64,000 nucleotides of DNA from positions 1-64,000 of the forward strand of contig NZ_JAFCTX010000027.1 of assembly GCF_049896245.1 (NCBI RefSeq). Direction: 5' to 3'. The notes under the pieces were generated by a model, which did not search any database, was not told where the DNA came from, and saw nothing but the letters and a program-made list of their open reading frames with translations. This DNA comes from Cypionkella sp049896245. Its GTDB lineage: Bacteria; Pseudomonadota; Alphaproteobacteria; Rhodobacterales; Rhodobacteraceae. A program made the translations under genes and the position numbers. Below are positions 15,370-24,086 of this stretch, one piece after another; position 1 is the first letter of the stretch, and the number at the start of each line of letters is the position of its first letter.

Positions 15370-16635
15370 ATGGACCATTTCCTATATCGCGACGGCATCC
15401 TGCATGCCGAAGACGTGGCCGTCGCCGACATCGCCGCCCAAGTCGGCACGCCGTTCTATGTCTATTCCAGCGCCACCCTGGCCCGACATTACACTCTGTT
15501 CACCGAAGCACTCTCGCCGCTGCCTCACCTCGTCTGCTTTGCAATCAAATCACTGTCGAACATTGCAGTCCTCAAACTGCTGGGCGACCTTGGTGCGGGC
15601 ATGGATGTGGTCTCCGGCGGCGAATACCGTCGCGCGCAGGCCGCTGGTGTGCCCGGCAACCGCATCGTGTTCTCCGGCGTCGGCAAAACCCGCGACGAAA
15701 TGCGCCTCGCGCTAGAAAACGGCATCCGCCAATTCAACGTAGAATCCGAGCCCGAACTGCGTGCGCTGTCCGAAGTCGCCACCGCCATGGGCACCACCGC
15801 CCCGATCACCATTCGGGTCAATCCAGACGTCGACGCCCGCACGCATGAGAAAATCGCGACGGGCAAGAAAGACAACAAATTCGGCATCCCGATCAGTCGC
15901 GCATCCGAAGTCTATGCCGAGGCCGCCAAACTTCCCGGCCTGCAGGTGATCGGCATTGACGTGCATATCGGCAGCCAGCTGACCGAACTCGAACCCTTCG
16001 AGCAAGCCTACAAAAAGGTCGCCGACCTCACTCTGCGCCTGCGCTCCGAAGGCCATGTCATCTCGCGCCTCGACCTTGGCGGCGGCTTGGGCATCCCCTA
16101 TGAACGCTCCAACACCGCCCCCCCCCTCCCGCAGGAATATGGCGCATTGATCAAACGCACCGTCGGCCACCTCGGCTGCGAGATCGAGATCGAACCCGGT
16201 CGCCTGATCTCCGGTAACTCCGGGCTGCTCGTCTCAAAGGTGATCTACGTCAAATCCGGTGAGATCAGCGATTTCCTGATCGTCGATGCTGCGATGAACG
16301 ACCTCGTGCGCCCCTCGATGTACGGCGCGCATCACGACATCATTCCCGTCACCGAAGCCAAAGCCGCCACCTTACCCCACACCTACGACGTGGTTGGCCC
16401 GGTCTGCGAAACTGGCGACACTTTCGCCAAAGCCCGCCCACTTGCGCCCTTGAAGGAAGATGATCTGATCGCGTTCCGCTCGGCTGGCGCTTATGGTGCG
16501 GTGATGGCCTCCGAATACAACACAAGGCCCCTGATCCCCGAAGTGCTGGTGAAAGGTGATCAATTCGCCGTCATTCGCGCCCGCCCTAGCTATGAAGATA
16601 TCCTGAACCGCGATACCATTCCCTTGTGGCTTTGA
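15370..16635 (+). CDS. lysA: Diaminopimelate decarboxylase
   Basis: LysA converts meso-diaminopimelate to lysine. The 421-residue protein is a PLP fold-type III enzyme: PFYVYSSATLARHY, the PLP lysine in CFAIKSLSN (about residue 60), HIGSQLTELEPF, LDLGGGLGIPY, EPGRLISGNSG, and the second active-site cysteine in GPVCETGDTFA. AAGGG precedes the ATG. It is followed 13 bases later by the TIGR02302 gene and is probably co-transcribed with it. Confidence 0.97.
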   Translation: MDHFLYRDGILHAEDVAVADIAAQVGTPFYVYSSATLARHYTLFTEALSPLPHLVCFAIKSLSNIAVLKLLGDLGAGMDVVSGGEYRRAQAAGVPGNRIVFSGVGKTRDEMRLALENGIRQFNVESEPELRALSEVATAMGTTAPITIRVNPDVDARTHEKIATGKKDNKFGIPISRASEVYAEAAKLPGLQVIGIDVHIGSQLTELEPFEQAYKKVADLTLRLRSEGHVISRLDLGGGLGIPYERSNTAPPLPQEYGALIKRTVGHLGCEIEIEPGRLISGNSGLLVSKVIYVKSGEISDFLIVDAAMNDLVRPSMYGAHHDIIPVTEAKAATLPHTYDVVGPVCETGDTFAKARPLAPLKEDDLIAFRSAGAYGAVMASEYNTRPLIPEVLVKGDQFAVIRARPSYEDILNRDTIPLWL

Positions 16636-16648
16636 AACTGAGAGGCCG

Positions 16649-19096
16649 ATGACCGAAAGCAGCGAAGCGCAAGCATTAAAACGTATTGAGACCCCACTGC
16701 GGATCACGCTTGCGGGGCTTTGGGCTGAACGCATCACCCGCGCCTTCTGGCCGTTCTGGACCATCGCAATCACCAGCCTCGCCGCCGCCGCCTTTGGCCT
16801 GCAAGACCTGCTGCCGATCGAGGCCGCATGGTTCGGCATGGTCACAGTCACCCTCGGCCTGAGCTGGGGCATCATCCACGGCATCCGCGCCTTCCGCCGC
16901 CCCACACGCGTCGAAGCCCTGATCCGGCTGGACAGCAAACTCCCCGGCCAACCCATCGCCGCCCTGCGCGACACCCAAGCGATTGGCATCACGGATGAGG
17001 CGTCAAAAGCCGTCTGGGCCGCCCACCGCGCCCGCATGGCCGCCCGCGCTTCCGGCGCGAAACCCGTTCAGCCCGACCTACAACTGTCCTCGCGTGACCC
17101 GTTCGCTTTGCGCTATGTCGCCCTCACCGCGCTGGTGATGGCCCTACTGTTCGGCTCGATCTGGCGCGTCACCTCCGTCGCAGGCCTCACCCCCGGCGGC
17201 ACCGCCAACGCCGCCGCTGGCCCGGCATGGGAAGGCTGGGCACAGCCGCCCGCCTACACCGGCAAACCCGCGCTTTATCTCAACGACCAGACCGCCGACG
17301 CGCTCACCCTCCCAACCGGCACCAAACTGCAAATCCGGCTTTACGGCGAACCCGGCGCGCTGATCGTTTCGGAAACCGTCTCAGGCCGCACCGATGCGCC
17401 CCCAGCTTCCCAGCCCACGCAAGATTTCACCGTCACCACCTCCGGCAAACTCGCCATCGAAGGCGCTGCAGGCCGGGAATGGAAGATCATCGCCACCCCA
17501 GACAACGCCCCCAGCATCACCCCCGCGGCTGAGATCACCCGCGACGGCGAAGGTCGCTTCAAGCAAAAATTCACCGCCAAAGACGACTATGGCGTCACCA
17601 AAGGCGAAGTCACCATCGCCCTCGACCTCGCCGCCGTCCCCCGCAGCTTCGGGTTGAAAACCGACCCCGAATCCATCGCACCCGTCACCCTAGACCTGCC
17701 GCTGCCGTTCAAAGGCAGCCGCGCCGAGATCAAAACCACCCTCGTCGATGATCTATCGGAATCGGTGCTGTCGAACCTGCCGGTCACCGTGACCTATGCC
17801 GTCACCGACGCCGCAGGCAACACCGGCACTGCCGAGCCCCTCCACCTTATCCTGCCCGGCAAACGCTTTTTTGATCCCCTCGCCGACGCTCTGATCGAAA
17901 TGCGCCGCGATATCCTGTGGTCGCGCGCCAATGCTCCGGCTTCGCTGGAAATCCTGAAAGCCGTCAGCAACCAGCCGGGCGATATCTTCCCCGATGACAC
18001 CTCCTACAACCGCCTGAAAGCCGTGATCAAACGACTGGATGCCGAGGCGAAAACCCTCTCCCCGAAAGCCCGCGATGAGATCGCCAAGGAACTCTGGGCG
18101 ATTTCGTTGATGATCGAAGACGGCAAGCTGAACAACGCCAAAGACCGCATGATGCGCGCGCAAGAACGCCTCGCCGAAGCCATCCGCAAGGGTGCCTCGC
18201 CCGAAGAAATCCAGAAACTGATGGATGAGATGCGCGACGCATTGGACGAATACATGGCCGAAGAAGCCAAGAAAAACCCGAAAGACCCCAACGACGAAAC
18301 CTCGCCGCAGCAAAACGGCCCGAGCATCACCCAAGACCAGATCGACCAGATGCTCAATAAGCTGCAAAAGCTGATGGAAGAAGGCAAAACCGCCGAAGCC
18401 GCCGAACTTATGAAGCAACTTCAAGATCTTATGAACAACATGAAGGTCCAGCAAGGCGACGGCACTGGCGGCAAAGGCAGCCCCGGCAAACAGGCAATGA
18501 AAGACCTCGGCAACACCCTGCGCGACCAACAGGGCCTTTCCGACGACAGCTTCCGCGATCTGCAAGACGGTCAGGAAGGACCCGGCAAAGACGGCAAAAC
18601 CCTGTCTGAACGTCAGCAAGAGCTGCGCGACAAACTGCAAGAACTGCGTGACGGCGGCAATCTGCCCGGCCAGGGCGGCGGCAAAAACGCCGAGGGCAAA
18701 CAGAACCTCGATGACGCGGGCCGCGCCATGGAAGACGCTGAACGCGCGTTGAATGACGGCGATCTGCCCGGCGCATTGGACAAACAAGCCGAGGCGATGG
18801 ACAAAATGCGCGAAGGGATGCGCGATTTCGGCGAGGCTTTGGCCGATCAGGATCGCCAGCAGGGTGCCACACCCGATGGCACTCAAAAGACCGAAGACCC
18901 GCAATCCGGTGGCCCGCGCGATCCCTTGGGTCGCGAGAATGGCCTGCACATCGGTTCCGATGGCAACTTGGCTGAGAACAAAGACATCTACAAACGCGCG
19001 CAGGAATTGCTCGACCAGATTCGCAAACGCTCCGCCGATCAATCCCGCAGCGATCAGGAACGCAGCTATCTCAACCGCCTGCTTGATCTGTTCTAA
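16649..19096 (+). CDS. TIGR02302 (DUF4175) family membrane protein
   Basis: An 815-residue protein of the alphaproteobacterial TIGR02302/DUF4175 family. N-terminal hydrophobic segments (about residues 35-75 and 150-170) anchor it. A periplasmic-type beta-rich middle follows (YTGKPALYLNDQ, ITPAAEITRDGEG). The C-terminal third (about residues 430-815) is charged and helical, with long Glu/Lys/Gln/Met-rich stretches and likely coiled coils (PEEIQKLMDEMRDALDEYMA). The function is unknown. Its place behind lysA is typical for Rhodobacterales. Confidence 0.88.
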   Translation: MTESSEAQALKRIETPLRITLAGLWAERITRAFWPFWTIAITSLAAAAFGLQDLLPIEAAWFGMVTVTLGLSWGIIHGIRAFRRPTRVEALIRLDSKLPGQPIAALRDTQAIGITDEASKAVWAAHRARMAARASGAKPVQPDLQLSSRDPFALRYVALTALVMALLFGSIWRVTSVAGLTPGGTANAAAGPAWEGWAQPPAYTGKPALYLNDQTADALTLPTGTKLQIRLYGEPGALIVSETVSGRTDAPPASQPTQDFTVTTSGKLAIEGAAGREWKIIATPDNAPSITPAAEITRDGEGRFKQKFTAKDDYGVTKGEVTIALDLAAVPRSFGLKTDPESIAPVTLDLPLPFKGSRAEIKTTLVDDLSESVLSNLPVTVTYAVTDAAGNTGTAEPLHLILPGKRFFDPLADALIEMRRDILWSRANAPASLEILKAVSNQPGDIFPDDTSYNRLKAVIKRLDAEAKTLSPKARDEIAKELWAISLMIEDGKLNNAKDRMMRAQERLAEAIRKGASPEEIQKLMDEMRDALDEYMAEEAKKNPKDPNDETSPQQNGPSITQDQIDQMLNKLQKLMEEGKTAEAAELMKQLQDLMNNMKVQQGDGTGGKGSPGKQAMKDLGNTLRDQQGLSDDSFRDLQDGQEGPGKDGKTLSERQQELRDKLQELRDGGNLPGQGGGKNAEGKQNLDDAGRAMEDAERALNDGDLPGALDKQAEAMDKMREGMRDFGEALADQDRQQGATPDGTQKTEDPQSGGPRDPLGRENGLHIGSDGNLAENKDIYKRAQELLDQIRKRSADQSRSDQERSYLNRLLDLF

Positions 19097-19280
19097 CCCG
19101 CCGATCACCCTGATTCTTTTTCCGCCCCCCTTGTTTTCCCGCCGAAATTGGCGCATGTAGGCAGAGCGAAACGCTATCTATCGAACATCTGTCTCCTCTC
19201 TAGGCCTCAGTTCTCGATTGCTACGACTGAGCCACGTCATCGCATTCCGCGGATGGCACACCAAAACTAGGAGACACACG

Positions 19281-19487
19281 ATGGCCAACGGCACCGTGAA
19301 ATGGTTTAACGCAACCAAAGGCTTCGGCTTTATCGCACCAGCAAACGGCAACAAAGACGTGTTCGTGCACATTTCCGCAATGGAACGCGCTGGCATCCGT
19401 CAGCTGAACGACGGTCAAGCAGTGACCTTCGACATCGAAGCTGGCCGTGATGGCCGCGAGTCGGCGATCAACCTCGCTTTGGCATAA
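19281..19487 (+). CDS. Cold-shock protein (CspA family)
   Basis: A 68-residue single-stranded nucleic-acid-binding protein with RNP1 (KGFGFIAP) and RNP2 (DVFVHISAM) motifs of the cold-shock fold. It likely acts as an RNA chaperone; the paralogue is not specified. The ATG at 19281 is set by AGGAG 8 bases upstream and the conserved MANGTVKWFN start; the frame extends 21 codons upstream without meaning. The 184-base leader from the preceding gene has no ORF and could hold the long 5' UTR typical of such genes. A good intrinsic terminator follows. Confidence 0.95.
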   Translation: MANGTVKWFNATKGFGFIAPANGNKDVFVHISAMERAGIRQLNDGQAVTFDIEAGRDGRESAINLALA

Positions 19488-19527
19488 GCCAACCGGGCGG
19501 GTCACACCGCCCATCGAGATTTGAGAC

Positions 19528-19556
19528 GGGGGGAGCGCAAGCTGCCCCCGTTTTGC
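19528..19556 (+). terminator. Rho-independent terminator of the cold-shock gene
   Basis: GGGGG-G-AGC-GCAA-GCT-G-CCCCC followed by GTTTTGCTTT, 41 bases after the stop codon. Confidence 0.85.
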
Positions 19557-19589
19557 TTTGCAGCACCCGCGCAACACGTGGGCACTTAC

Positions 19590-19626
19590 CCCCAAAACAA
19601 AGGCCCCACGCAACCGCAGGGCCTTT
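19590..19626 (-). terminator. Intrinsic terminator for the azoreductase transcript
   Basis: AAAGGCCC and GGGCCTTT form an 8-bp stem (19599-19626). Read on the minus strand it is followed by TTGTTTTGGGG. It lies about 100 bases beyond the azoreductase stop. Confidence 0.6.
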
Positions 19627-19682
19627 CCTTCAAATTTGATTAAAATTTGCTTTCAGACTGGCGCAAATACTCCACGGGAGGT

Positions 19683-19705
19683 CCGGAGGGTGTGAAACCC
19701 TCCGG
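19683..19705. repeat. CCGGAGGGT-GTGAA-ACCCTCCGG hairpin
   Basis: A perfect 9-bp inverted repeat with a GTGAA loop just after the azoreductase stop. The same loop and inner stem (GGGT-GTGAA-ACCC) recur at 5434-5448, suggesting a small repeat family. It is preceded by AAATACTCC, a partial match to the Rhodobacterales CCCGCCGG element. Confidence 0.6.
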
Positions 19706-19722
19706 GGCCCGCCCAGCAAAGC

Positions 19723-20313
19723 TTAGGCCGCCAAAGCATCCACTTCCGCTTCGCCCTTGGCAATCGCAGCTTCCGGCCCGTAAGCCATCGCATCCGCCGC
19801 TGCAAACTGCACATCGGTGATGCCAAAGAAGCCCAGCATGTGGCGGACATAACCCGAAGCGAAATCAATCTCCGAGCCAAACTTGGTGCCATCCGAGGTG
19901 AACGCCACAATCGCGCGTTTGCCGGTCAGCAGGCCAACCGGACCGGCTTCGGTATAGTTAAAGGTCTCGCCTTTGCGGGCCAACTGATCAATCCACGACT
20001 TCAGCTGCGCTGGCACGCCAAAATTATAGACCGGCAGCGCAATCACCAGCAGGTCAGCGGCTTTGACTTCGGCCAGCAGCGCATCGGCATAAGCCGCAGT
20101 CACTTTCTGATCGTCATTGCGCGCGTCCGCCGGGGTGAACACAGCGCCGAGCCAAGCGCCGTCAATCGCAGGCACGCCGGCCGACAGATCGCGGGTCACA
20201 ACATTTGCGCCCGGATTGGCAGCCAGTACACGCTCCATGATGCGGTCGGTCAGACGGCGCGACACAGCGCCAGCAGGTTTGATCGAGGATTCAACGCGCA
20301 GAATATTGGTCAT
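19723..20313 (-). CDS. azoR: FMN-dependent NADH-azoreductase
   Basis: A flavodoxin-fold quinone/azo reductase using FMN and NADH. The 196-residue product has the FMN phosphate loop near the N-terminus (RVESSIKPAGAVSRRLTD), VIALPVYNFGVPAQLKSWIDQ and the FTSDG.. loop. AzoR usually protects against quinones. The ATG at 20313 gives the typical MTNILRVESS start and family length; the ribosome site is weak. In the leader, TGCGCA-TC-TGCGCA (20406-20419) could be a repressor site, as azoR-type genes are often controlled by HxlR or MarR regulators, but none is adjacent. Confidence 0.93.
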   Translation of the reverse strand: MTNILRVESSIKPAGAVSRRLTDRIMERVLAANPGANVVTRDLSAGVPAIDGAWLGAVFTPADARNDDQKVTAAYADALLAEVKAADLLVIALPVYNFGVPAQLKSWIDQLARKGETFNYTEAGPVGLLTGKRAIVAFTSDGTKFGSEIDFASGYVRHMLGFFGITDVQFAAADAMAYGPEAAIAKGEAEVDALAA

Positions 20314-20561
20314 TTTCAGGGTCCAGTTCAGGAGGAGGAGGAATTCTATGCACCCTAGATGCGCCTTTTCCCCTCTCTGCGCAATTAGAGGAATCGCACC
20401 CCCGCTGCGCATCTGCGCACATAAAATCACGGAACGGACACATCAGGGAATCCGCTATTCTCAGCCTATTCCTTAATACTTCCTGAACGCCTCCATGTAA
20501 GCCGTTGATTTCACTCAGCTCCAAAATGGTCCCGAGTTGGGACCGCAAGTGCCGCCAAAGC

Positions 20562-20587
20562 AAAAAGGCCGCGCAACCCGCGCGGCC
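20562..20587 (-). terminator. Rho-independent terminator of the old yellow enzyme gene
   Basis: On the minus strand GGCCGCGC-GGGTT-GCGCGGCC is followed directly by TTTTTGCTTT, 24 bases after the stop. A further GGTCCC...GGGACC hairpin lies at 20528-20544. Confidence 0.85.
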
Positions 20588-20610
20588 CCTCTGCAAACTC
20601 AAGGCAAAGA

Positions 20611-21693
20611 TCACCCCAAAGCCGGATAATCCGTGTAGCCCTTTTCCCCCGGCGTGTAGAACGTGGCAAAGTCCGGCGCGTTCAACTCCGCCCCGGCCTT
20701 GTAGCGCGCCACCAGATCAGGGTTGGCAAGGTATGCCCGGCCAAACCCAACCAGATCCGCAGCACCACTGTCCACCGCCGCCTGCCCGGAGACCGCATCA
20801 AGACTACCACCGATAATAAACGTCCGGGGCCAAGCCGCCCGCAACTTGGCGCGGAACTCCGCCGGGATCGCCGGATTGCCCATCGCGGCATGATCGACCA
20901 GATGCACATAGACCAGCCCGATCTTGTCCAGCGCCGCCATCAGCCCCAGATAAGTCTCATCCACCTCAGCATAAGCCGCCATCCCCGAAGCCGTGCCATA
21001 GGGCGAGATGCGGATGCCAACCTTGTCGCCGCCGATCGCCGCCACAACCTCCTGTGCAACCTCCAGCAAGAACCGCGACCGCTTGGCAACCGAACCGCCC
21101 CAGCCATCTGTCCGCTTGTTGGTATCGGGCGAGATGAACTGCTCCAGCAAATACCCATTCGCCGAGTGCAACTCAACGCCATCAAATCCCGCAGCAATGG
21201 CGTTTTTCGCCGCCGTCACGAACTCCGCCTTGGCCTGCTGAATATCTGCCTCGGTCATTTCCTGCGGCACCGGATAATCCTGCATCCCCTCGGCATCGGT
21301 ATACATCTGGCCGGCCAAAGCGATCGCCGAAGGCGCCACGATCTTCGACCCGGCAGGCATGTTTCCCGGATGGCTGACCCGCCCGGTGTGCATGATCTGG
21401 GCGAAGATCACCGCCCCTTTGGCATGGGCCGCCGCCGTTACCGGCTTCCAAGCCGCCACCTGCGCCTCGCTCCACAGCCCCGGCGTGCGGGCATAGCCAC
21501 GCCCGTTCGGGCTGGGCGCGGTGCCTTCGGTGACGATCAGCCCAGCCGTGCCGCGCTGGCCGTAATAGGTGGCCATAATCGGCGTCGGCACCGCATCCGC
21601 ATCGGCGCGCGAGCGGGTCATCGGGTTCATCACAACCCGGTTTTGTAGTTTATGCGAGCCCATCTGGGTCGAGTCAAAAATCGAAGCAGTCAT
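20611..21693 (-). CDS. Old yellow enzyme family alkene/NEM reductase
   Basis: A 360-residue FMN-dependent (beta/alpha)8-barrel ene-reductase of the NemA type, which reduces activated C=C bonds and nitro compounds with NAD(P)H. Marks are NRVVMNPMTRSRA near the N-terminus, the substrate-binding HSANGYLLEQFISP (His-Ser-Ala-Asn), TDGWGGS, KVGIRISP and GGSLD..GAADLVGFGRAYLANPDL. The ATG at 21693 is chosen for AAGGA about 9 bases upstream. Together with the adjacent azoreductase in the same direction it forms an electrophile/quinone defence pair, but a terminator separates the two. Confidence 0.94.
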   Translation of the reverse strand: MTASIFDSTQMGSHKLQNRVVMNPMTRSRADADAVPTPIMATYYGQRGTAGLIVTEGTAPSPNGRGYARTPGLWSEAQVAAWKPVTAAAHAKGAVIFAQIMHTGRVSHPGNMPAGSKIVAPSAIALAGQMYTDAEGMQDYPVPQEMTEADIQQAKAEFVTAAKNAIAAGFDGVELHSANGYLLEQFISPDTNKRTDGWGGSVAKRSRFLLEVAQEVVAAIGGDKVGIRISPYGTASGMAAYAEVDETYLGLMAALDKIGLVYVHLVDHAAMGNPAIPAEFRAKLRAAWPRTFIIGGSLDAVSGQAAVDSGAADLVGFGRAYLANPDLVARYKAGAELNAPDFATFYTPGEKGYTDYPALG

Positions 21694-21894
21694 CGTTTTG
21701 CGTCCTTTGACAGAAATCTGAACCCGCAAGTTTAGCCACTTTCCCCGCAGAAACCACGCCTGTTTGCGCCCTAACCCCTGTGCAGAAATGCACGCCTGCG
21801 CCCCTTGAAACCGGGTGAGGCGGCAACGGTCTGCATCTGTGAAACCCTTAAGATTTCCTTATAAGAAAATGTCATGGCCTTGATAAACATATCA

Positions 21895-21919
21895 ATAAAA
21901 ATCTGTCCACGCGTGGACA
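21895..21919 (-). terminator. Palindromic terminator after uvrC
   Basis: TGTCCACGCGTGGACA (21904-21919) is a perfect 16-bp palindrome touching the uvrC stop. On the minus strand it is followed by GATTTTTATTG, a classical terminator form. The same palindrome with one central change occurs at 7821-7836 before murJ. Confidence 0.7.
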
Positions 21920-23776
21920 CTACCCACGCGCGCTGAAAAAGTCGCTGATCACCTTAGCCATCGCCTCGGATACCCCTGGCACCGCCATCAAATCCGGCAC
22001 CCCCGCCCTCGACACCGCCTTGGCCGAGCCAAAATGCGCCAGCAATGCCCGTTTTCGAACCGCACCCACTCCCGGAATATCATCCAGCGGCGTGATTGAA
22101 ACCTGCTTGGCCCGCTTCGCCCGATGCGCCCCATTCGCCCAGCGATGCGCCTCGTCCCGCAGCCTTTGAATGAAGTACAGCACCGGATCATTGCGCTGCA
22201 ACGCCATCACTGGCATCCCCGTGCGGTAAAACTCCTCCTTGCCCGCATCGCGATCAATTCCCTTCGCAACCCCCACCATCGCGATATCATCGACGCCCAG
22301 CTCCGCCAAAATCCCCGCCACAGCCGAGACCTGCCCCGCCCCGCCATCAATCAGCAGCAAGTCCGGCCAAGATCCCGAGGTCCGCTCCGGGTCTTCCTTC
22401 AACAGCCGCTCAAACCGCCGCGTCATCACCTCGCGCATCATGCCGAAATCGTCTGAATTCTTCCCCGCCGCCGACTTGATATCAAACTTCCGATACTGCG
22501 ATTTCAGGAAGCCCTCAGCCCCCGCCACGATCATGCCGCCAACAGCGTCCGAACCCTGAATATGCGCGTTATCATAGACCTCAATCCGCGTCGGCGGCGC
22601 ATCCAGATCAAACGCCTCGGCCAGCCCCGCCAACAGCTTGTTCTGCGTCGAGCTTTCCGACATCTTCCGCGCCAGACTTTCCCGCGCGTTCCTCACCGCG
22701 TTTTCCACCAGTTCCGCCTTCTCCCCGCGCTGCGGCACCGCAAGCTCAACCTTGCGGCCTGCCCTCTCCGCCAGCAGGTTGCTGACCAAATCTTCATTCT
22801 CCACCGGATGCGACAGCAAGATCAGCCGGGGCGGCTCTTTATCGTCATAGAACTGCGCCACGAAAGCTTCCAAAATCTCGGCCTCCTCCGCCCCCGCTCC
22901 AGTGCGTGGATAGAAGTCGCGGTTGCCCCAAGATTGATTGGCGCGGATGAAGAACACCTGCACGCAGGCCTGTCCGCCCTCCAGATGCAGCGCGATCACA
23001 TCAGCCTCTGCCACCCCCGCCGGGTTGATGCCCTGCGATTGCTGCACTTGGGTCAGCGCCTTGATCCGGTCCCGCAAAGCCGCCGCGCGCTCAAACTCCA
23101 TCGCGTCCGAGGCGATGTTCATCTCGGCGGCCAAGTTCGATTGCACCGTGGTTGTCTTCCCCTGCAAAAACCGCTCGGCATCGGCCACCAGAACGGCATA
23201 GGCTGGCCGGTCAATCCGCCCGGTGCAGGGGGCAGAGCAGCGTTTGATCTGAAATTGCAGGCAAGGCCGGGTGCGGCTGTCAAACATCGAATCCGAGCAG
23301 TTGCGCAGCAGGAACACCTTTTGCAGCTGATTTAGAGTGCGATTCACCGCCCCCGCCGAGGCGAAGGGCCCAAAATAGCTACCCTTTTCGCTGCGCTTGC
23401 CCCGGTGTTTCTTCAACTGGGGGAAGGGATGCTCTGTGCTGATCAGAATGTTCGGAAATGATTTATCGTCGCGCAGCAGCACATTATAGCGCGGCTTAAG
23501 CTGCTTGATCAGGTTCTGCTCCAGCAGCAGCGCCTCGGTTTCCGTCCGCGTGGTCAGGAACATCATCGAGACGGTCTCGGAAATCATCCGCGCGATACGG
23601 CCCGAATGACCCGAAGGGCGGGCATAGTTCGACACCCGCGCGCGCAGATTGCGGGCTTTGCCGACATAAAGCACCTCAGACGCCGCGTTCAACATGCGGT
23701 AAACACCGGGGCTACCATCCAGCGTTTTCAGGTAATCCTGAATCAGATCGTGCCCGGTTAGACTGACTTCACTCAT
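21920..23776 (-). CDS. uvrC: UvrABC system protein C
   Basis: UvrC makes the dual incision in nucleotide excision repair. The 618-residue product has the GIY-YIG nuclease (GSPGVYRMLNAASEVLYVGKARNLRARVSNY near residues 18-50), a UVR domain (AAEMNIASDAMEFERAAALRDRI), the RNase H-like C-terminal nuclease (IEVYDNAHIQGSDAVGGMIV, DLLLIDGGAGQ) and a C-terminal helix-hairpin-helix pair (PLDDIPGVGAVRKRALLAHFGSAKAV). The length is typical. The ribosome site is GAGG, rather far from the ATG. Its promoter should lie in the AT-richer region 23777-24086. Confidence 0.97.
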   Translation of the reverse strand: MSEVSLTGHDLIQDYLKTLDGSPGVYRMLNAASEVLYVGKARNLRARVSNYARPSGHSGRIARMISETVSMMFLTTRTETEALLLEQNLIKQLKPRYNVLLRDDKSFPNILISTEHPFPQLKKHRGKRSEKGSYFGPFASAGAVNRTLNQLQKVFLLRNCSDSMFDSRTRPCLQFQIKRCSAPCTGRIDRPAYAVLVADAERFLQGKTTTVQSNLAAEMNIASDAMEFERAAALRDRIKALTQVQQSQGINPAGVAEADVIALHLEGGQACVQVFFIRANQSWGNRDFYPRTGAGAEEAEILEAFVAQFYDDKEPPRLILLSHPVENEDLVSNLLAERAGRKVELAVPQRGEKAELVENAVRNARESLARKMSESSTQNKLLAGLAEAFDLDAPPTRIEVYDNAHIQGSDAVGGMIVAGAEGFLKSQYRKFDIKSAAGKNSDDFGMMREVMTRRFERLLKEDPERTSGSWPDLLLIDGGAGQVSAVAGILAELGVDDIAMVGVAKGIDRDAGKEEFYRTGMPVMALQRNDPVLYFIQRLRDEAHRWANGAHRAKRAKQVSITPLDDIPGVGAVRKRALLAHFGSAKAVSRAGVPDLMAVPGVSEAMAKVISDFFSARG

Positions 23777-24086
23777 GCAGAAACATCGTCCTCGGATTCG
23801 TTGATTCTTAACGCTGCCTGCAATGATAGTCGGGCTGGGACAAGAGGAAAGCTATCCCCGCTTTCTGTGGATAACATTGCGGAGAAGATTTCAGAACCGC
23901 CAAATTTCCCTTGTTTTTGGCCCCATTCGCCGGATTGCCTATTTTTTAGGCGAAATAATAAGCTACTGATAACAATGGAAAGATTTCTTAACATCTGGCA
24001 AATCCCTGATAAGTCAGGACTTTTTGTAACGCATCTGTGAAGCAATTACGAAAAGTGGACAACTTTTGCGAGAGGCCAAATTTCGC
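23777..24086. other. AT-richer gene-free stretch before uvrC
   Basis: These 310 bases are clearly more AT-rich than the surroundings. They hold a GCCTA-rich hairpin (GCCTATTTTTTAGGC, 23936-23950) and CCTGA-TAAG-TCAGG followed by ACTTTTTG (24004-24024), which looks like a plus-strand intrinsic terminator with no gene in front of it. Frames on both strands (90 and 79 codons) have no recognisable content. It may hold a small RNA or just the uvrC promoter. Confidence 0.45.

Noticed and set aside
17753..19156. 467-codon minus-strand open frame
   Set aside because: Shadow of the helical, Glu/Lys/Gln-rich C-terminus of the TIGR02302 gene.
23773..24045. 90-codon minus-strand frame upstream of uvrC
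   Set aside because: Overlaps the uvrC start and promoter region, mixed composition, no ribosome site or known motif.
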